40,119 nucleotides of DNA from an uncultured Hyphomicrobiales bacterium (GTDB taxonomy: Bacteria; Pseudomonadota; Alphaproteobacteria; Rhizobiales; Devosiaceae): the NCBI GenBank assembly GCA_903842455.1, contig CAIMLX010000052.1:1-40119 (forward strand), written 5' to 3'. Positions 1-8,417 of the stretch are shown in pieces. The notes under the pieces are model-generated. The model was given only the letters and a program-made list of their open reading frames with translations. It made no database searches and was not told where the DNA came from. Made by a program: the position numbers and the translations under genes. Positions within the stretch are counted from its first letter, which is position 1. Every line of letters begins with the position of its first letter.

Positions 1-93
1 CACCGCATCGTCGACGGCAAGGAAGCCGTGACGTTCCTGGTGCGCGTGAAGGAATCGCTCGAAGCACCGGAGCGCCTGGTCCTCGATCTCTGA
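1..93 (+). CDS. odhB: 2-oxoglutarate dehydrogenase E2 (dihydrolipoyl succinyltransferase), 3' end only
   Basis: The window opens inside a reading frame that ends with TGA at 91-93 and gives the last 30 residues of a lipoamide acyltransferase. It begins with [10 protein letters not shown], which is the core of the catalytic DHR-(I/V)-(V/I)-DG motif of E2 enzymes, and ends ERLVLDL, the usual end of succinyltransferase E2. The enzyme transfers the succinyl group from lipoamide to CoA in the 2-oxoglutarate dehydrogenase complex of the TCA cycle. A dihydrolipoyl dehydrogenase gene 2.2 kb downstream supports the OGDH assignment over the pyruvate or branched-chain complexes. Only the tail is visible, so the start and lipoyl domain cannot be judged. 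Confidence 0.88.
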   Translation, partial: HRIVDGKEAVTFLVRVKESLEAPERLVLDL

Positions 94-116
94 TCGGGCC
101 GGATCAATCAGGTTTC

Positions 117-145
117 AGGGGCTCGCTACGGCGGGCCCCTTTTTC
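117..145 (+). terminator. Rho-independent terminator after odhB
   Basis: A 10-bp stem (117-126 with 131-140, one G-U wobble) closes a TACG tetraloop and is followed by a T run at 140-144. It lies 23 bases after the odhB stop, so it probably ends the sucAB/odhAB transcript. Confidence 0.85.
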
Positions 146-163
146 GTTCTGGCGTGGTGCACG

Positions 164-334
164 GACCGCCCCCTCCACCGCCTTCGGCGGTCCCCCTCCC
201 CCGCTCCGCAGGGGAGGACCCCGGAGACGCTGTGCCCTGAACAGGCACGACAAGCCGACACGCTGAGGGTGAGTGGGTCCTCCACCGCGCAGCGGGGGAG
301 GGGGACCGCGCGCAGCGTGGTGGAGGGGGCGGTC
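164..334. repeat. Large imperfect inverted repeat, intergenic palindromic element
   Basis: Two GC-rich arms of about 60 bases, 164-222 and 275-334, are imperfect inverted copies. Both outer ends read GACCGCCCCCTCCACC on one strand or the other, and both inner ends read GGGTCCTCC or its complement. Each arm also contains its own small hairpin (for example CCGCCTTCGGCGG at 178-190). The pair fills most of the 338-base gap between odhB and the SDR gene. Repeats of this composition occur between genes in many high-GC alphaproteobacteria; the family name is not known to me. Confidence 0.75.
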
Positions 335-432
335 AGAAGCGCTGATCAGCAGGCAACTCCCTGAACATTGTTTTTGCGGGTTCAGCCTAACCACGGCATC
401 GCATAAGCTCCCCGCAAAACGGGAGAAGAACA

Positions 433-1191
433 ATGGCCGACAAGGTGCTGGTGGTGACGGGCGGGAGCCGGGGGATCGGGGCGGCGGTGTGCCGGCTCGG
501 GGCGGCGCGCGGCTATGGCGTCATCGTCAACTATGCCGGCAATGTCGCCGCGGCCGAGGCGGTGTGCCACGAGATCCATGCCCGCGGCGGCGAGGCGGTG
601 GCGGTGCGCGGTGACGTCAGCAACGCCGACGATGTCGAGCATATCTTCGCGGCTGCCGACCGGATGGGGCAGCTCGCGGCTCTCGTCAACAATGCCGGGA
701 TGATCGCCGAGCCGCAGCGGGTCGAGGCGATGGAGGCGGCGCGGATCAACCGGATGTTCGCGGTGAACGTCACGGGCTCGATGCTCTGCGCGGGGGCCGC
801 GATCCGGCGGATGTCGACCCGGCATGGCGGCAAGGGCGGCGCGATCGTCAACCTCACCTCGGCGGCGGCCAAGCTCGGCGGCGCCGGTGCCTATGCCGAC
901 TACGCGGCCTCGAAGGGCGCCATCGATACCTTCACCATCGGCCTCGCCACCGAAGTCGCGGGCGAAGGCATTCGCGTCAACGGCGTGCGGCCGGGCATCA
1001 TCGATACCGAGTTCCACGCCATGGGCGGCGACCCCGACCGTGCCGCCAAGCTTGCACCGTCGATCCCGATGGGCCGCGCCGGCACTGCCGATGAGGTGGC
1101 GCAATCGGTGCTGTGGCTCTGCTCGGACGAGGCGGGCTATGTCACCGGCACCACCATCTCGGTGACGGGCGGCCGGGCGATCATGCCGTGA
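433..1191 (+). CDS. SDR family NAD(P)-dependent oxidoreductase
   Basis: A 252-residue classical short-chain dehydrogenase/reductase. The Rossmann cofactor loop TGGSRGIG is at 9-16, NNAG at 86-89, and the catalytic Ser-Tyr-Lys set is S143, Y157 and K161 (YAASK). The C-terminal VTGTTISVTGG segment is typical of FabG-like SDRs. A purine-rich ribosome site (GGGAGAAG) precedes the ATG. It lies between the OGDH E2 gene and lpdA in the same orientation, but after a terminator, so it is probably transcribed separately. The substrate cannot be read from the sequence; 3-oxoacyl or sugar-alcohol substrates are possible. Confidence 0.88.
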   Translation: MADKVLVVTGGSRGIGAAVCRLGAARGYGVIVNYAGNVAAAEAVCHEIHARGGEAVAVRGDVSNADDVEHIFAAADRMGQLAALVNNAGMIAEPQRVEAMEAARINRMFAVNVTGSMLCAGAAIRRMSTRHGGKGGAIVNLTSAAAKLGGAGAYADYAASKGAIDTFTIGLATEVAGEGIRVNGVRPGIIDTEFHAMGGDPDRAAKLAPSIPMGRAGTADEVAQSVLWLCSDEAGYVTGTTISVTGGRAIMP

Positions 1192-1246
1192 CCCAAGGCT
1201 TTCGGCTCGGGGCACGTCTCAGGCTGGATCACTGGGAGAGTTGCAC

Positions 1247-1750
1247 ATGCGCTTGCTGATGGCTGCGACGATGACACTGGTGCTCTGGGGGCAGGCGGTG
1301 GCGGCGGATTGTCCGCTGCACGAGACGCTCTACCGGCAGCCCGGCAACGAGTGGGTGCTGAAGTTCTTCCCCGTCCCCCGCGACGGCGCCGCCAACCAGA
1401 TCTCCGCCTTCGAGATCTACTCGCCTGGCGACCCGGCCACTGTGTTCGAGGGCGCCATCCACATCCCCAACGGCTTCGGCCAGCCGCTCGGCAGCATCAC
1501 GCTCGGCTGCGAGGCGGAGGCAGAGTGCACGCCGTTCTGGGTGGGCCCGGTCTACGCGCTGCTCGATGGCGGCATCGCCGAGTTTCCCTGGGACCCCAAC
1601 CTGCCGCGCGATGCGCAGGTGGCGCCCGAGCAGGTTTTGCTGCCGCAATTTGCGTCGAACGTGTGGTATTCGATGCTGCGCGAGAGTTACTTCGCCGACG
1701 CCGGCATTCTCGATACCTTCACCTTCCGTCGTTGCGCCGACGACGAATAG
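1247..1750 (+). CDS. Hypothetical secreted protein
   Basis: A 167-residue protein with a clear signal peptide (MRLLMAATMTLVLWGQAVAA, cleavage expected before DC). I prefer the ATG at 1247 over an in-frame TTG at 1241 because GGGAGAG at 1234-1240 sits at normal spacing from it. The mature part has four cysteines (in DCPL, LGCE, AECT and RRCA), suggesting two disulfides in the periplasm. I do not recognise the family. The MAPEG gene starts 17 bases downstream, so the two probably share a transcript. Confidence 0.75.
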   Translation: MRLLMAATMTLVLWGQAVAADCPLHETLYRQPGNEWVLKFFPVPRDGAANQISAFEIYSPGDPATVFEGAIHIPNGFGQPLGSITLGCEAEAECTPFWVGPVYALLDGGIAEFPWDPNLPRDAQVAPEQVLLPQFASNVWYSMLRESYFADAGILDTFTFRRCADDE

Positions 1751-1767
1751 CCCACCGAAAGCCCACC

Positions 1768-2154
1768 ATGACCACCGAATTGACGCTCCTGCTGTGGAGC
1801 ACCGGCCTTTACGCCCTCTATATCGGGGTGCAGTCGACGCTCTATCGCATGCAGCACGGCGTCGAGTTCGCCGCCACCGAGCGCGATGACGAACCCAAGC
1901 CCAACGCGATGAACCAGCGGGCCGAGAAGGCCCTGCGCAACCTGCAGGAAACCTACCCGGTATTCCTGGCGCTCGCCGTCGTGGCGGCGCTCGGCCGCGG
2001 CGATGACCTGTCGGTCTGGGGCAGCGTCATCTACCTCGTGGCCCGGGTGGTTTACCTGCCGCTCTACGTGCTCGGCGTGAAGTACATCCGCAGCCTCGTG
2101 TGGACCATCTCGGCGGTTGGCCTGATCGTGATGGCCATCGGCGTCGCGTTCTAG
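1768..2154 (+). CDS. MAPEG family membrane protein
   Basis: A 128-residue integral membrane protein. About four hydrophobic segments are visible: residues 3-22, 66-80, 88-106 and 110-128. The central loop (NQRAEKALRNLQETYPVFLALAVV) matches the MAPEG pattern in which a conserved Arg/Asn/Glu cluster precedes the second helix, followed by a YLVARVVYLPLYVLG-like third helix. MAPEG proteins include glutathione transferases and peroxidases of eicosanoid metabolism; the function of bacterial members is mostly unknown. It starts 17 bases after the secreted-protein gene and is followed by a terminator. Confidence 0.82.
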   Translation: MTTELTLLLWSTGLYALYIGVQSTLYRMQHGVEFAATERDDEPKPNAMNQRAEKALRNLQETYPVFLALAVVAALGRGDDLSVWGSVIYLVARVVYLPLYVLGVKYIRSLVWTISAVGLIVMAIGVAF

Positions 2155-2185
2155 CGGCGGAAACCTGCGCAAACCGCATGGCTCT

Positions 2186-2218
2186 GGCACGGCGAGGGGT
2201 TTCCTCGCTGTGCCTTGT
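2186..2218 (+). terminator. Terminator-like hairpin after the MAPEG gene
   Basis: A 12-bp stem with a single G-T wobble (2186-2197 with 2203-2214) closes a GGTTT loop and is followed by TTGTGGTTT. The stem is strong but the T tract is interrupted. Confidence 0.6.
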
Positions 2219-2298
2219 GGTTTAACCGGTTAGCGGGGCCTATATCGGCAGCGCGGGCACCCCCACTCTCGCCCGCAGGATCGCGTCTCGGAGCAATC

Positions 2299-3705
2299 AT
2301 GGCGGACATTTTCGACCTCACGGTAATCGGCAGCGGCCCGGGCGGCTACGTCGCGGCGATCCGCGCCGCCCAGCTCGGCATGAAGGTGGCGGTGGTCGAG
2401 AAGTGGCCGACCTTCGGCGGCACCTGCCTGAATATCGGCTGCATCCCGTCGAAGGCGCTGCTGCACGCCTCCGAGCTCTACGAGGAAGCCGGGCACCAGT
2501 TCCGTCAGTTCGGCATCGACGTATCGCCCCGCCTCAACCTGCCGCAGATGCTGCAGCACAAGGACGATACCGTCACCGCCAACGTGTCTGGCATCGAATT
2601 CCTGTTCAAGAAGAACAAGATCACCGCCTTTCGCGGCACCGGTTCGGTCGTCAATGCCGGCCGCGTGCTGGTGACGCCCGAGAGCGGCCCCGGCATCGCC
2701 ATCGAAACGAAAAACATCATCATCGCTTCGGGCTCGGTACCGGCGAGCCTGCCGGGCATCACCGTCGACGAGGAGAAGGTGGTCACCTCGACCGGCGCGC
2801 TGAAATTCAAGGAAGTGCCGAAGCGGCTGCTGGTGATCGGCGGCGGCATCATCGGGCTCGAGCTCGGCTCGGTCTGGGGGCGGCTCGGCTCGAAGATCAC
2901 CGTGGTCGAATTCCTCCCCGCCATCCTCCCCGGCCTCGACAGCGAGGCGGCGCGGCAGACGCAGCGCAACCTGCAGAAGCAGGGCATGGAGTTCCGCCTC
3001 TCCACCAAGGTCACCGGCATCGAGAAGCGCGCCGACGGCGTGCTCAACGTCCGGCTCGAGCCGGCGCAGGGCGGCGAACCGACCTTTGTTGAAGCCGACG
3101 CGGTGCTGGTGGCGGTGGGTCGCAAGCCGTTCACCGACGGGCTCGGGCTGGAGAATGCCGGCGTGGCGCTCGACGAGCGCGGCCGCATCCGCACCGACCA
3201 CCAGTTCAAGACCAACGTGCCGGGCATCTACGCCATCGGCGACGTGATCGCCGGCGCCATGCTGGCCCACAAGGCGATGGACGAAGGCCACGCGGTGGCC
3301 GAGGTGATCGCCGGCCAGAAGCCGCACGTCAACTACGCCAACATCCCCTCGGTGATGTACACGAGCCCGGAAGTCGCCTGGATCGGCAAGTCGGAAGACG
3401 AGCTGAAGGCGGCCGGCATCGAGTACAAGGCGGGCAAGTTCCCGTTTACCGCCAACGGCCGCGCCAAGGCGATGCTCGCCACCTCGGGCTACGTGAAGAT
3501 CCTCGCCGACGTCGCCACCGACCGGGTGCTTGGCGCGCAGATCATCTCGAAAAGCGCCGGCGAGATGATCCACGAGATCGCCGTGCTGATGGAGTTTTCG
3601 GGCTCGGCCGAAGATCTCGGCCGCACCACGCATGCCCACCCGACGCTCAGCGAAGCGGTGAAGGAAGCCGCGCTGATGTGCGGCGACGGCGCCATCCACA
3701 TCTGA
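2299..3705 (+). CDS. lpdA: Dihydrolipoyl dehydrogenase (E3)
   Basis: A 468-residue flavoprotein disulfide reductase, the E3 subunit that reoxidises dihydrolipoamide with NAD+ in 2-oxo-acid dehydrogenase complexes. The FAD loop GSGPGG is at 11-16. The redox-active pair is C43 and C48 (GGTCLNIGC). The NAD-binding GGGIIG is at 181-186. The C-terminal HAHPTLSE holds the catalytic H447 and E452. The ATG at 2299 is chosen over upstream in-frame starts because MADIFDLTVIG is the usual family start and gives the normal length. Position downstream of odhB suggests service to the OGDH complex. Confidence 0.96.
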   Translation: MADIFDLTVIGSGPGGYVAAIRAAQLGMKVAVVEKWPTFGGTCLNIGCIPSKALLHASELYEEAGHQFRQFGIDVSPRLNLPQMLQHKDDTVTANVSGIEFLFKKNKITAFRGTGSVVNAGRVLVTPESGPGIAIETKNIIIASGSVPASLPGITVDEEKVVTSTGALKFKEVPKRLLVIGGGIIGLELGSVWGRLGSKITVVEFLPAILPGLDSEAARQTQRNLQKQGMEFRLSTKVTGIEKRADGVLNVRLEPAQGGEPTFVEADAVLVAVGRKPFTDGLGLENAGVALDERGRIRTDHQFKTNVPGIYAIGDVIAGAMLAHKAMDEGHAVAEVIAGQKPHVNYANIPSVMYTSPEVAWIGKSEDELKAAGIEYKAGKFPFTANGRAKAMLATSGYVKILADVATDRVLGAQIISKSAGEMIHEIAVLMEFSGSAEDLGRTTHAHPTLSEAVKEAALMCGDGAIHI

Positions 3706-3709
3706 GGGA

Positions 3710-4684
3710 TCAGGCCGTCTGCTCTTCCAGCACCTTCACCCGCGGCTTTTGTTTGCGGGTGAAGATGAACACCCCGCCCAGCACCAGGGCGGTGCCGATG
3801 GCGTGCCAGACCGTGAAGGCTTCGCCCAGCACCCCGACCGCCAGCACCACCGTCACGATCGGCGACACGTTGCCGATGATGGCGGTGCGCTCCGGGCCGA
3901 TCAGCGCGATGCCGCCCGAGATGCAGTAAGCGGGCAGCACCGTCGCCACCGTGCCGATCGCAAGCATCAGCAGAAAGCCGTTGCCGGTGATGGCGAGATC
4001 GCCGATCGGGTGGGTCAAGAGGAAGTGCACGATGACGCATGGCCCGGCGGCGCTCATGGCGATCGAGGTGAACAGCCCCGATCCCAGCTTGTCGATCAGC
4101 GGCTTGGCCATGATCTGGTAGCCGGCATAGGCGAGGGCAGAGCCGAACACCAGGGCAGCGCCCAGCACCACGTGCTCGCCCTCGATGCTGAGGTCATGCC
4201 AGAAAATCAGCGCTATGCCGGCATAGGACACGACCAGCGCGCCGATCATCGCTGGAGTTACGCGGCGCCTGAAGAACACAGCACCGAACAGCACCACGAA
4301 GAACGGATAGGTGAGGAGGATCAGCCGGTCGAACTGCGCCGAGATGTACTCGAGCGCCGAAAAGTCCAACAGACTCGCGATGTAGTAGCCGAGCACGCCG
4401 ACGCCGAGCGTCTGCAGCAGCACCGGAAGCGTCAGCGGCGAAGCGGTGCCGGCCGGCAGGTCGCGCAGCTTGCGGCGATAGCCAAGGATGCCGACGGTGA
4501 GGAAGATCGGCACCGCGACGATCATCCGCCAGGCCAGTGTCGTCACCACGTCGATGCCCTCGCCGAGCGCCAGCTTGATGATGATGCCCTTGGTGGCAAA
4601 CAGCGCCGCGCCGAGCAGCGCGAGCACGATGCCGGCCCAGGCAAGGTTCTGGAGGCGGGGGGCAGGCGCGGTGTCGGTCGACAT
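3710..4684 (-). CDS. DMT/EamA family transporter
   Basis: A 324-residue inner-membrane protein with two EamA-like halves and about ten hydrophobic helices; the first spans about residues 14-36 and the last about 288-311. The C-terminal half carries IGPERTAIIGNVSPIVTVVLA, the typical EamA repeat in which the last helices pack. Such permeases export metabolites or amino acids; the substrate is not predictable. It converges on lpdA with a 4-base gap between the two stops. The product ends in a short basic tail (RKQKPRVKVLEEQTA) on the cytoplasmic side. Confidence 0.88.
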   Translation of the reverse strand: MSTDTAPAPRLQNLAWAGIVLALLGAALFATKGIIIKLALGEGIDVVTTLAWRMIVAVPIFLTVGILGYRRKLRDLPAGTASPLTLPVLLQTLGVGVLGYYIASLLDFSALEYISAQFDRLILLTYPFFVVLFGAVFFRRRVTPAMIGALVVSYAGIALIFWHDLSIEGEHVVLGAALVFGSALAYAGYQIMAKPLIDKLGSGLFTSIAMSAAGPCVIVHFLLTHPIGDLAITGNGFLLMLAIGTVATVLPAYCISGGIALIGPERTAIIGNVSPIVTVVLAVGVLGEAFTVWHAIGTALVLGGVFIFTRKQKPRVKVLEEQTA

Positions 4685-4883
4685 GGGGCAGGTCCGGTTG
4701 TGGGCCCTGCCATCAGATCACCGGATACGATCCCGCGCCTGATGGCGGGGCCGGTGAGCGTCGAAGGGTCAGATAGCCGTCGCGTCCCGGTCCCCGAAGG
4801 GCCAGAGGCAGGTTTTGCCAATAATTAGGATGCAAGCGGACATGGCTCGATAGCTAACCGGCGGCAGCAGCGAAGTAAAGCTG

Positions 4884-6140
4884 CTAGCGCAGCGCCTCGA
4901 TCAGCGGGCCCAGATGCGCCAGGTAGGGCTGGGCGCTGCCGATGGCATTGCGGTAGAGCGGCTGCCGCACCTGCGCGTGTGAGGCAGTCCGCACCGGGCG
5001 TTCGGTCCGGTGGAAGTCGAGGCACCGCTCGTCCCAGGGGAGGTCGCAGAAGGCCAGCAGGTCGCGGGCGCCCGGCTCCAGTGCGCCGACAATATCCTCG
5101 TAGCGCACCTGCCGGACGAAGCCGGGCAGCACCTCGTCCCAGTGCCGCATCAGGCTGTCATGCATCTTGAAGTAGGCGCCGATCTCAGAGAGGTCGTAGG
5201 CGAAGGTCGGTCCGGGGTCGGAGAAGGACTGGCGATAGATCGACATGGCGTTGTCGAGCGGGTCGCGCACGCAGTGGATCACCTTGGCTTCGGGGAACAT
5301 CAGCTTGAGCAGGCCGATGTACCAGAAATTGTCGAGGTACTTGTCGACGAGGCGGGACTTCCTGCCCATCAGCGGCCGGGCGTCGCGGATATAGGCCCGC
5401 GCCATCTCGCTGATCCATGAGGGCTGGGCGGCGCTGACGAGGTCGGGCACGGACGAGCGGAGGTGCTTCTTGCGCGCGGCGGCAATGATCTCGGTGGTCA
5501 GCGGCAGCTCGTCACCGCCATGCACCTGCGGGTGGCTGGCGAGGATCTGCTCGATCAGGGTAGATCCCGAGCGCGGCATGCCGACGATGAAGATCGGCTT
5601 GAACGTGGTGACGCCGGCGCCTGCCAGCCGGTCGAACAGCGGCTGCTGGAACGCCATGCGGACATGCCGCAGCCGCTTCTGGTAAGCGCCGAGCGCAAAG
5701 TCGACCCGCTTGCGACGCCCGGCATTCGCGGTGGCGTAGAAGCCGAACGAACGGTCGAACTCGCCGAGGTCGGCGAAGACCTTGCCGAGCGCGAAGTTGA
5801 GCAGCATGCCCGAATCACTGTCGGGGTCGATGCTTGCCGCCAGCTCGACCATCGTGGCGACCTCGGCCGGGTCGTGCTCCTTCTCGAGCTTCACGATGTT
5901 GGCGAGGGCGGTTATCGAGCGGGGGTTGTCGGCCAGCATCAGGCGGAAGACCGCTGCCGCACGCGCCGACCGGCCGAAGTGCAGCAGCAGGGTGGCGATG
6001 CCGAGCAATTCGTCGTTGCCGGTTGCGACCGCAAGCGCTGCGTCGACTGCCGCCAGCGCCTGGTCCGGCTGCTGGCGCACGAAAAGCTGCAGGGCGGAAC
6101 CCAGCAAAGACTCGACGGTTGGCGGTGACATGTGGCGCAC
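4884..6140 (-). CDS. TPR-containing sulfotransferase family protein
   Basis: A 418-residue protein. Residues 1-150 are helical, with TPR-like repeats around QQPDQALAAVDAAL and FGRSARAAAVFRLML. The rest is a PAPS-dependent sulfotransferase fold: the 5'-phosphosulfate loop is PIFIVGMPRSGST (182-194) and the 3'-phosphate region is RDPLDNAMSIYRQSF (292-306). Bacterial TPR-sulfotransferases modify polysaccharides, lipids or proteins; the acceptor here is unknown. There are two close ATG starts (codons 1 and 4). The gap of about 200 bases to the transporter downstream holds no gene that I can support. Confidence 0.86.
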   Translation of the reverse strand: MRHMSPPTVESLLGSALQLFVRQQPDQALAAVDAALAVATGNDELLGIATLLLHFGRSARAAAVFRLMLADNPRSITALANIVKLEKEHDPAEVATMVELAASIDPDSDSGMLLNFALGKVFADLGEFDRSFGFYATANAGRRKRVDFALGAYQKRLRHVRMAFQQPLFDRLAGAGVTTFKPIFIVGMPRSGSTLIEQILASHPQVHGGDELPLTTEIIAAARKKHLRSSVPDLVSAAQPSWISEMARAYIRDARPLMGRKSRLVDKYLDNFWYIGLLKLMFPEAKVIHCVRDPLDNAMSIYRQSFSDPGPTFAYDLSEIGAYFKMHDSLMRHWDEVLPGFVRQVRYEDIVGALEPGARDLLAFCDLPWDERCLDFHRTERPVRTASHAQVRQPLYRNAIGSAQPYLAHLGPLIEALR

Positions 6141-6217
6141 GACCGGTTTCTAAGTCGCGCCCGCTGAGTCCTGCCATTCAAATAGATGTGAAATCAAATA
6201 ATGACGCGCAAAGGTCA

Positions 6218-7144
6218 TCACGCCCGCGGGTGCGCGCTGCGATAGGCGTCGAGCAGGCGGTCGGTGTCCACGGCGGTGTAGATCTGGGTGGTCGACAGCG
6301 AGGCGTGGCCCAGCAGCTCCTGGATGGCGCGCAGGTCGCCGCCGCGGCCGAGGAGATGGGTGGCGAACGAATGGCGCAGCGCGTGCGGCGTCGCGGTGGG
6401 CGGCAGGCCGAGGGCGCCGCGCAACTGCTCGAGCCGGAGCTGGATGAGGCGGGGCGACAGCACGCCGCCCTTGGCACCCCGGAACAGCGGCTCGGTGGGG
6501 CCGGGGTGGTAGGGGCAAAGCGCCAGATAAGCATCGATCGACTGGCGCACCGGGGCGATCAGCGGCACCAGCCGGGTCTTGCCGCCCTTGCCGACAACGC
6601 GCAGCGACGCCGATTCGAGGTCGGCCCGGGTGATGCCGAGGGCCTCCGAGATTCGGAGGCCGGCGCCATAGAGCAGCGAGATCACCGCCATGTCGCGGGC
6701 CGCGATCCAGGGGGTGTCCTCGAGCTCGTCGGTGGTGGTGATGGTAGCGCGGGCTTCGAGCACGGTCAGCGCCTTGGGCAGCGAGCGCGGCTGCTTCGGC
6801 GTGCGGATGGTGGCCAGCGCCTCCGAGGTCAGGATGCCCTCGCGCTCGAGATAGCCGAAGAAGCTCTTGAGGGCGCTGAGTTCGCGGGCCAGCGAGCGCG
6901 AGCCGATATCGTCGTTCCGCCGCTGGGCCAGGAAGGCGCGGATATCGGCCGCCCGCAGGTCGCGCAGCGTCGCCATGCCGACGGCCCCGCCGGTATGGGC
7001 CGACAGGAATGTCAGGAACTGGCCGAGGTCGCCGAGATAGGCCGAAAGCGTCCGGTCGGCGAGGCGGCGGACGGCGCCGAGTTCGCGTTGCCAGTTGGCG
7101 ACCTGCGACTGCAATTCGGCGGTGGTGAGGTGGGCGTAGGACAT
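6218..7144 (-). CDS. xerC: Site-specific tyrosine recombinase XerC
   Basis: A 308-residue tyrosine recombinase that, with XerD, resolves chromosome dimers at dif during division. The N-terminal SAM-like core-binding domain covers about 1-110. The catalytic set is complete: R164 (GAGLRISE), K186 (GKGGK), H254 and R257 (HALRH), H280 (LGHASL) and nucleophile Y289 (TQIYT). Length and placement next to priA match the stand-alone XerC of Hyphomicrobiales rather than a phage integrase. It is transcribed away from priA. Confidence 0.93.
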   Translation of the reverse strand: MSYAHLTTAELQSQVANWQRELGAVRRLADRTLSAYLGDLGQFLTFLSAHTGGAVGMATLRDLRAADIRAFLAQRRNDDIGSRSLARELSALKSFFGYLEREGILTSEALATIRTPKQPRSLPKALTVLEARATITTTDELEDTPWIAARDMAVISLLYGAGLRISEALGITRADLESASLRVVGKGGKTRLVPLIAPVRQSIDAYLALCPYHPGPTEPLFRGAKGGVLSPRLIQLRLEQLRGALGLPPTATPHALRHSFATHLLGRGGDLRAIQELLGHASLSTTQIYTAVDTDRLLDAYRSAHPRA

Positions 7145-7283
7145 GCTGCGACGATAGTCCGGGCCGGTTACCGCCGGGTATCCGCAAAGTGGCTGTTGCC
7201 CGTCTGCACCGCGTGGCGCTCACCCACTACACAGGGGCGTGAGCGGACTGGATTAGGCCCGAATCAGCGACTAGCTCCCGGAC

Positions 7284-7609
7284 ATGGTTCGTTTCCGCGC
7301 CCTTTTGCTGTCCCTGCTTGCCGTGCTGGCGCTGATGAGCCCCAGCTTCGCGGTAGGGCTGCATATCGCGCAGGACGGGTGCGGCCCTACGCCTCTTCGG
7401 CGCTGCCCGGCGAGCCGGTGCACCTGCCATCGCCCTGCGAATTGATGGGCGGCAAGCGCGTGATGCCGGCCGGAGCCGAGCTGCAGGCCCGCCGAAGCGT
7501 CGAGCTGCCCCGCGCCACCGACGCACAGTGGCAATTCGGCCTCACCAGCGACCCGATCCGCAAGGGCAGGGTGCCGATGACGGAACTGGAACCGCCCCGC
7601 GCGGCTTGA
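7284..7609 (+). pseudogene. Probable frameshifted gene for a small secreted protein
   Basis: An ATG at 7284 opens a good signal peptide (MVRFRALLLSLLAVLALMSP, then SFAVGLHIAQDG), but that frame turns into Cys/Arg-rich sequence and stops at 7443-7445. A second frame, shifted by one base, carries a plausible mature protein from about 7385 (RPYASSALPGEPVHLPSPC) to a TGA at 7607-7609 (MTELEPPRAA), with G or C at most third positions. Joining them needs one extra base, probably near 7375-7390, and would give about 108 residues. It may be a genuine pseudogene or a one-base sequencing error. No family is recognised. Confidence 0.5.
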
Positions 7610-7673
7610 TGGCTTCCGGCATCACCCCTGGTTCCCTTCGCAGGCCACATGGCCTGTCAGACGAGATTTTGAC

Positions 7674-8345
7674 ATGACTGACTTCCGTATCGGCCGCCGC
7701 GTCCTCCTCGGCGGCGCCGCGAGCCTCGCCGCCCTGACACTCGCCGGTTGCGCCACTTCCGGGCCATCTACCGTCGCCAGCGAGACGCCGCGGGTTCCGC
7801 CCGATGTGCTGGGCATGTATGCCGCCCAGCCCTTCGAGCGCTTCCCGGTGGCGGCCGCCCGCATCGACCTCGTGCCGCCGCAGTACTGGCGGCAGGTGGT
7901 GGACGATCCGACGGGCGAGCGCCCGGGCACGCTGGTGGTCGATACCGCCAACCGCTACCTCTACCTGGTGCAGGAAAACGGCAGGGCGATGCGCTACGGC
8001 GTCGGCATCGGCCGCGACGGCTTCACCTGGTCGGGCCGTGGCGTCATCCAGTACAAGCGCGAATGGCCGACCTGGACGCCGCCGTCGGAGATGATCGACC
8101 GCCAGCCGGAGCTCGAGCCCTACCGCAACGGCATGGCCCCGGGGATCGACAACCCGCTCGGCGCCCGCGCCCTCTACATCTTCCAGAATGGCAAGGACAC
8201 CATCTACCGGGTGCATGGCGCAACCGACGAGCGCACCATCGGCGTGGCGATTTCGTCCGGCTGCGTGCGCCTGCTGAACCAGGACATCATCGACCTCTAC
8301 CAGCGCGTCCCGTCGGGCAGCCCGATCGTCGTCCTGCAGGCCTGA
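7674..8345 (+). CDS. L,D-transpeptidase (ErfK/YbiS/YkuD family), putative lipoprotein
   Basis: A 223-residue periplasmic enzyme that makes 3-3 peptidoglycan cross-links or anchors outer-membrane proteins to peptidoglycan. The N-terminus has RR followed by a hydrophobic stretch and a lipobox LTLAGC (C26), so it is probably a lipoprotein and may be Tat-exported. The YkuD domain covers about 84-221, with catalytic H181, C197 and R199 in HGATDERTIGVAISSGCVR. The usual SHGC is SSGC here, which keeps the nucleophile cysteine. It is followed after 72 bases by priA. Confidence 0.9.
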   Translation: MTDFRIGRRVLLGGAASLAALTLAGCATSGPSTVASETPRVPPDVLGMYAAQPFERFPVAAARIDLVPPQYWRQVVDDPTGERPGTLVVDTANRYLYLVQENGRAMRYGVGIGRDGFTWSGRGVIQYKREWPTWTPPSEMIDRQPELEPYRNGMAPGIDNPLGARALYIFQNGKDTIYRVHGATDERTIGVAISSGCVRLLNQDIIDLYQRVPSGSPIVVLQA

Positions 8346-8363
8346 CCCCCGCTTCGCGTGCCA

Positions 8364-8392
8364 GGTGGCAGATTGCCCTTGCAATCGCCATC
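8364..8392 (+). other. Hairpin between the L,D-transpeptidase gene and priA
   Basis: GGTGGC-A-GATTGC pairs with GCAATC-GCCATC around a CCTT loop. There is no T run behind it, so it may be a weak terminator, a processing site or only a palindrome. Confidence 0.35.
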
Positions 8393-8417
8393 TGACCCGT
8401 GAACAAAGCGGGTACTC

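Noticed and set aside
2230-3699. Long open frame on the reverse strand of lpdA
   Set aside because: It is a mirror of the high-GC coding frame; its His/Gly/Arg-rich product has no domain and lpdA is certain.
5834-7609. 591-codon forward frame across the sulfotransferase and xerC
   Set aside because: Its first 500 codons are antisense to two well supported genes; only the last part, after about 7385, looks coding and is reported as the frameshifted gene.
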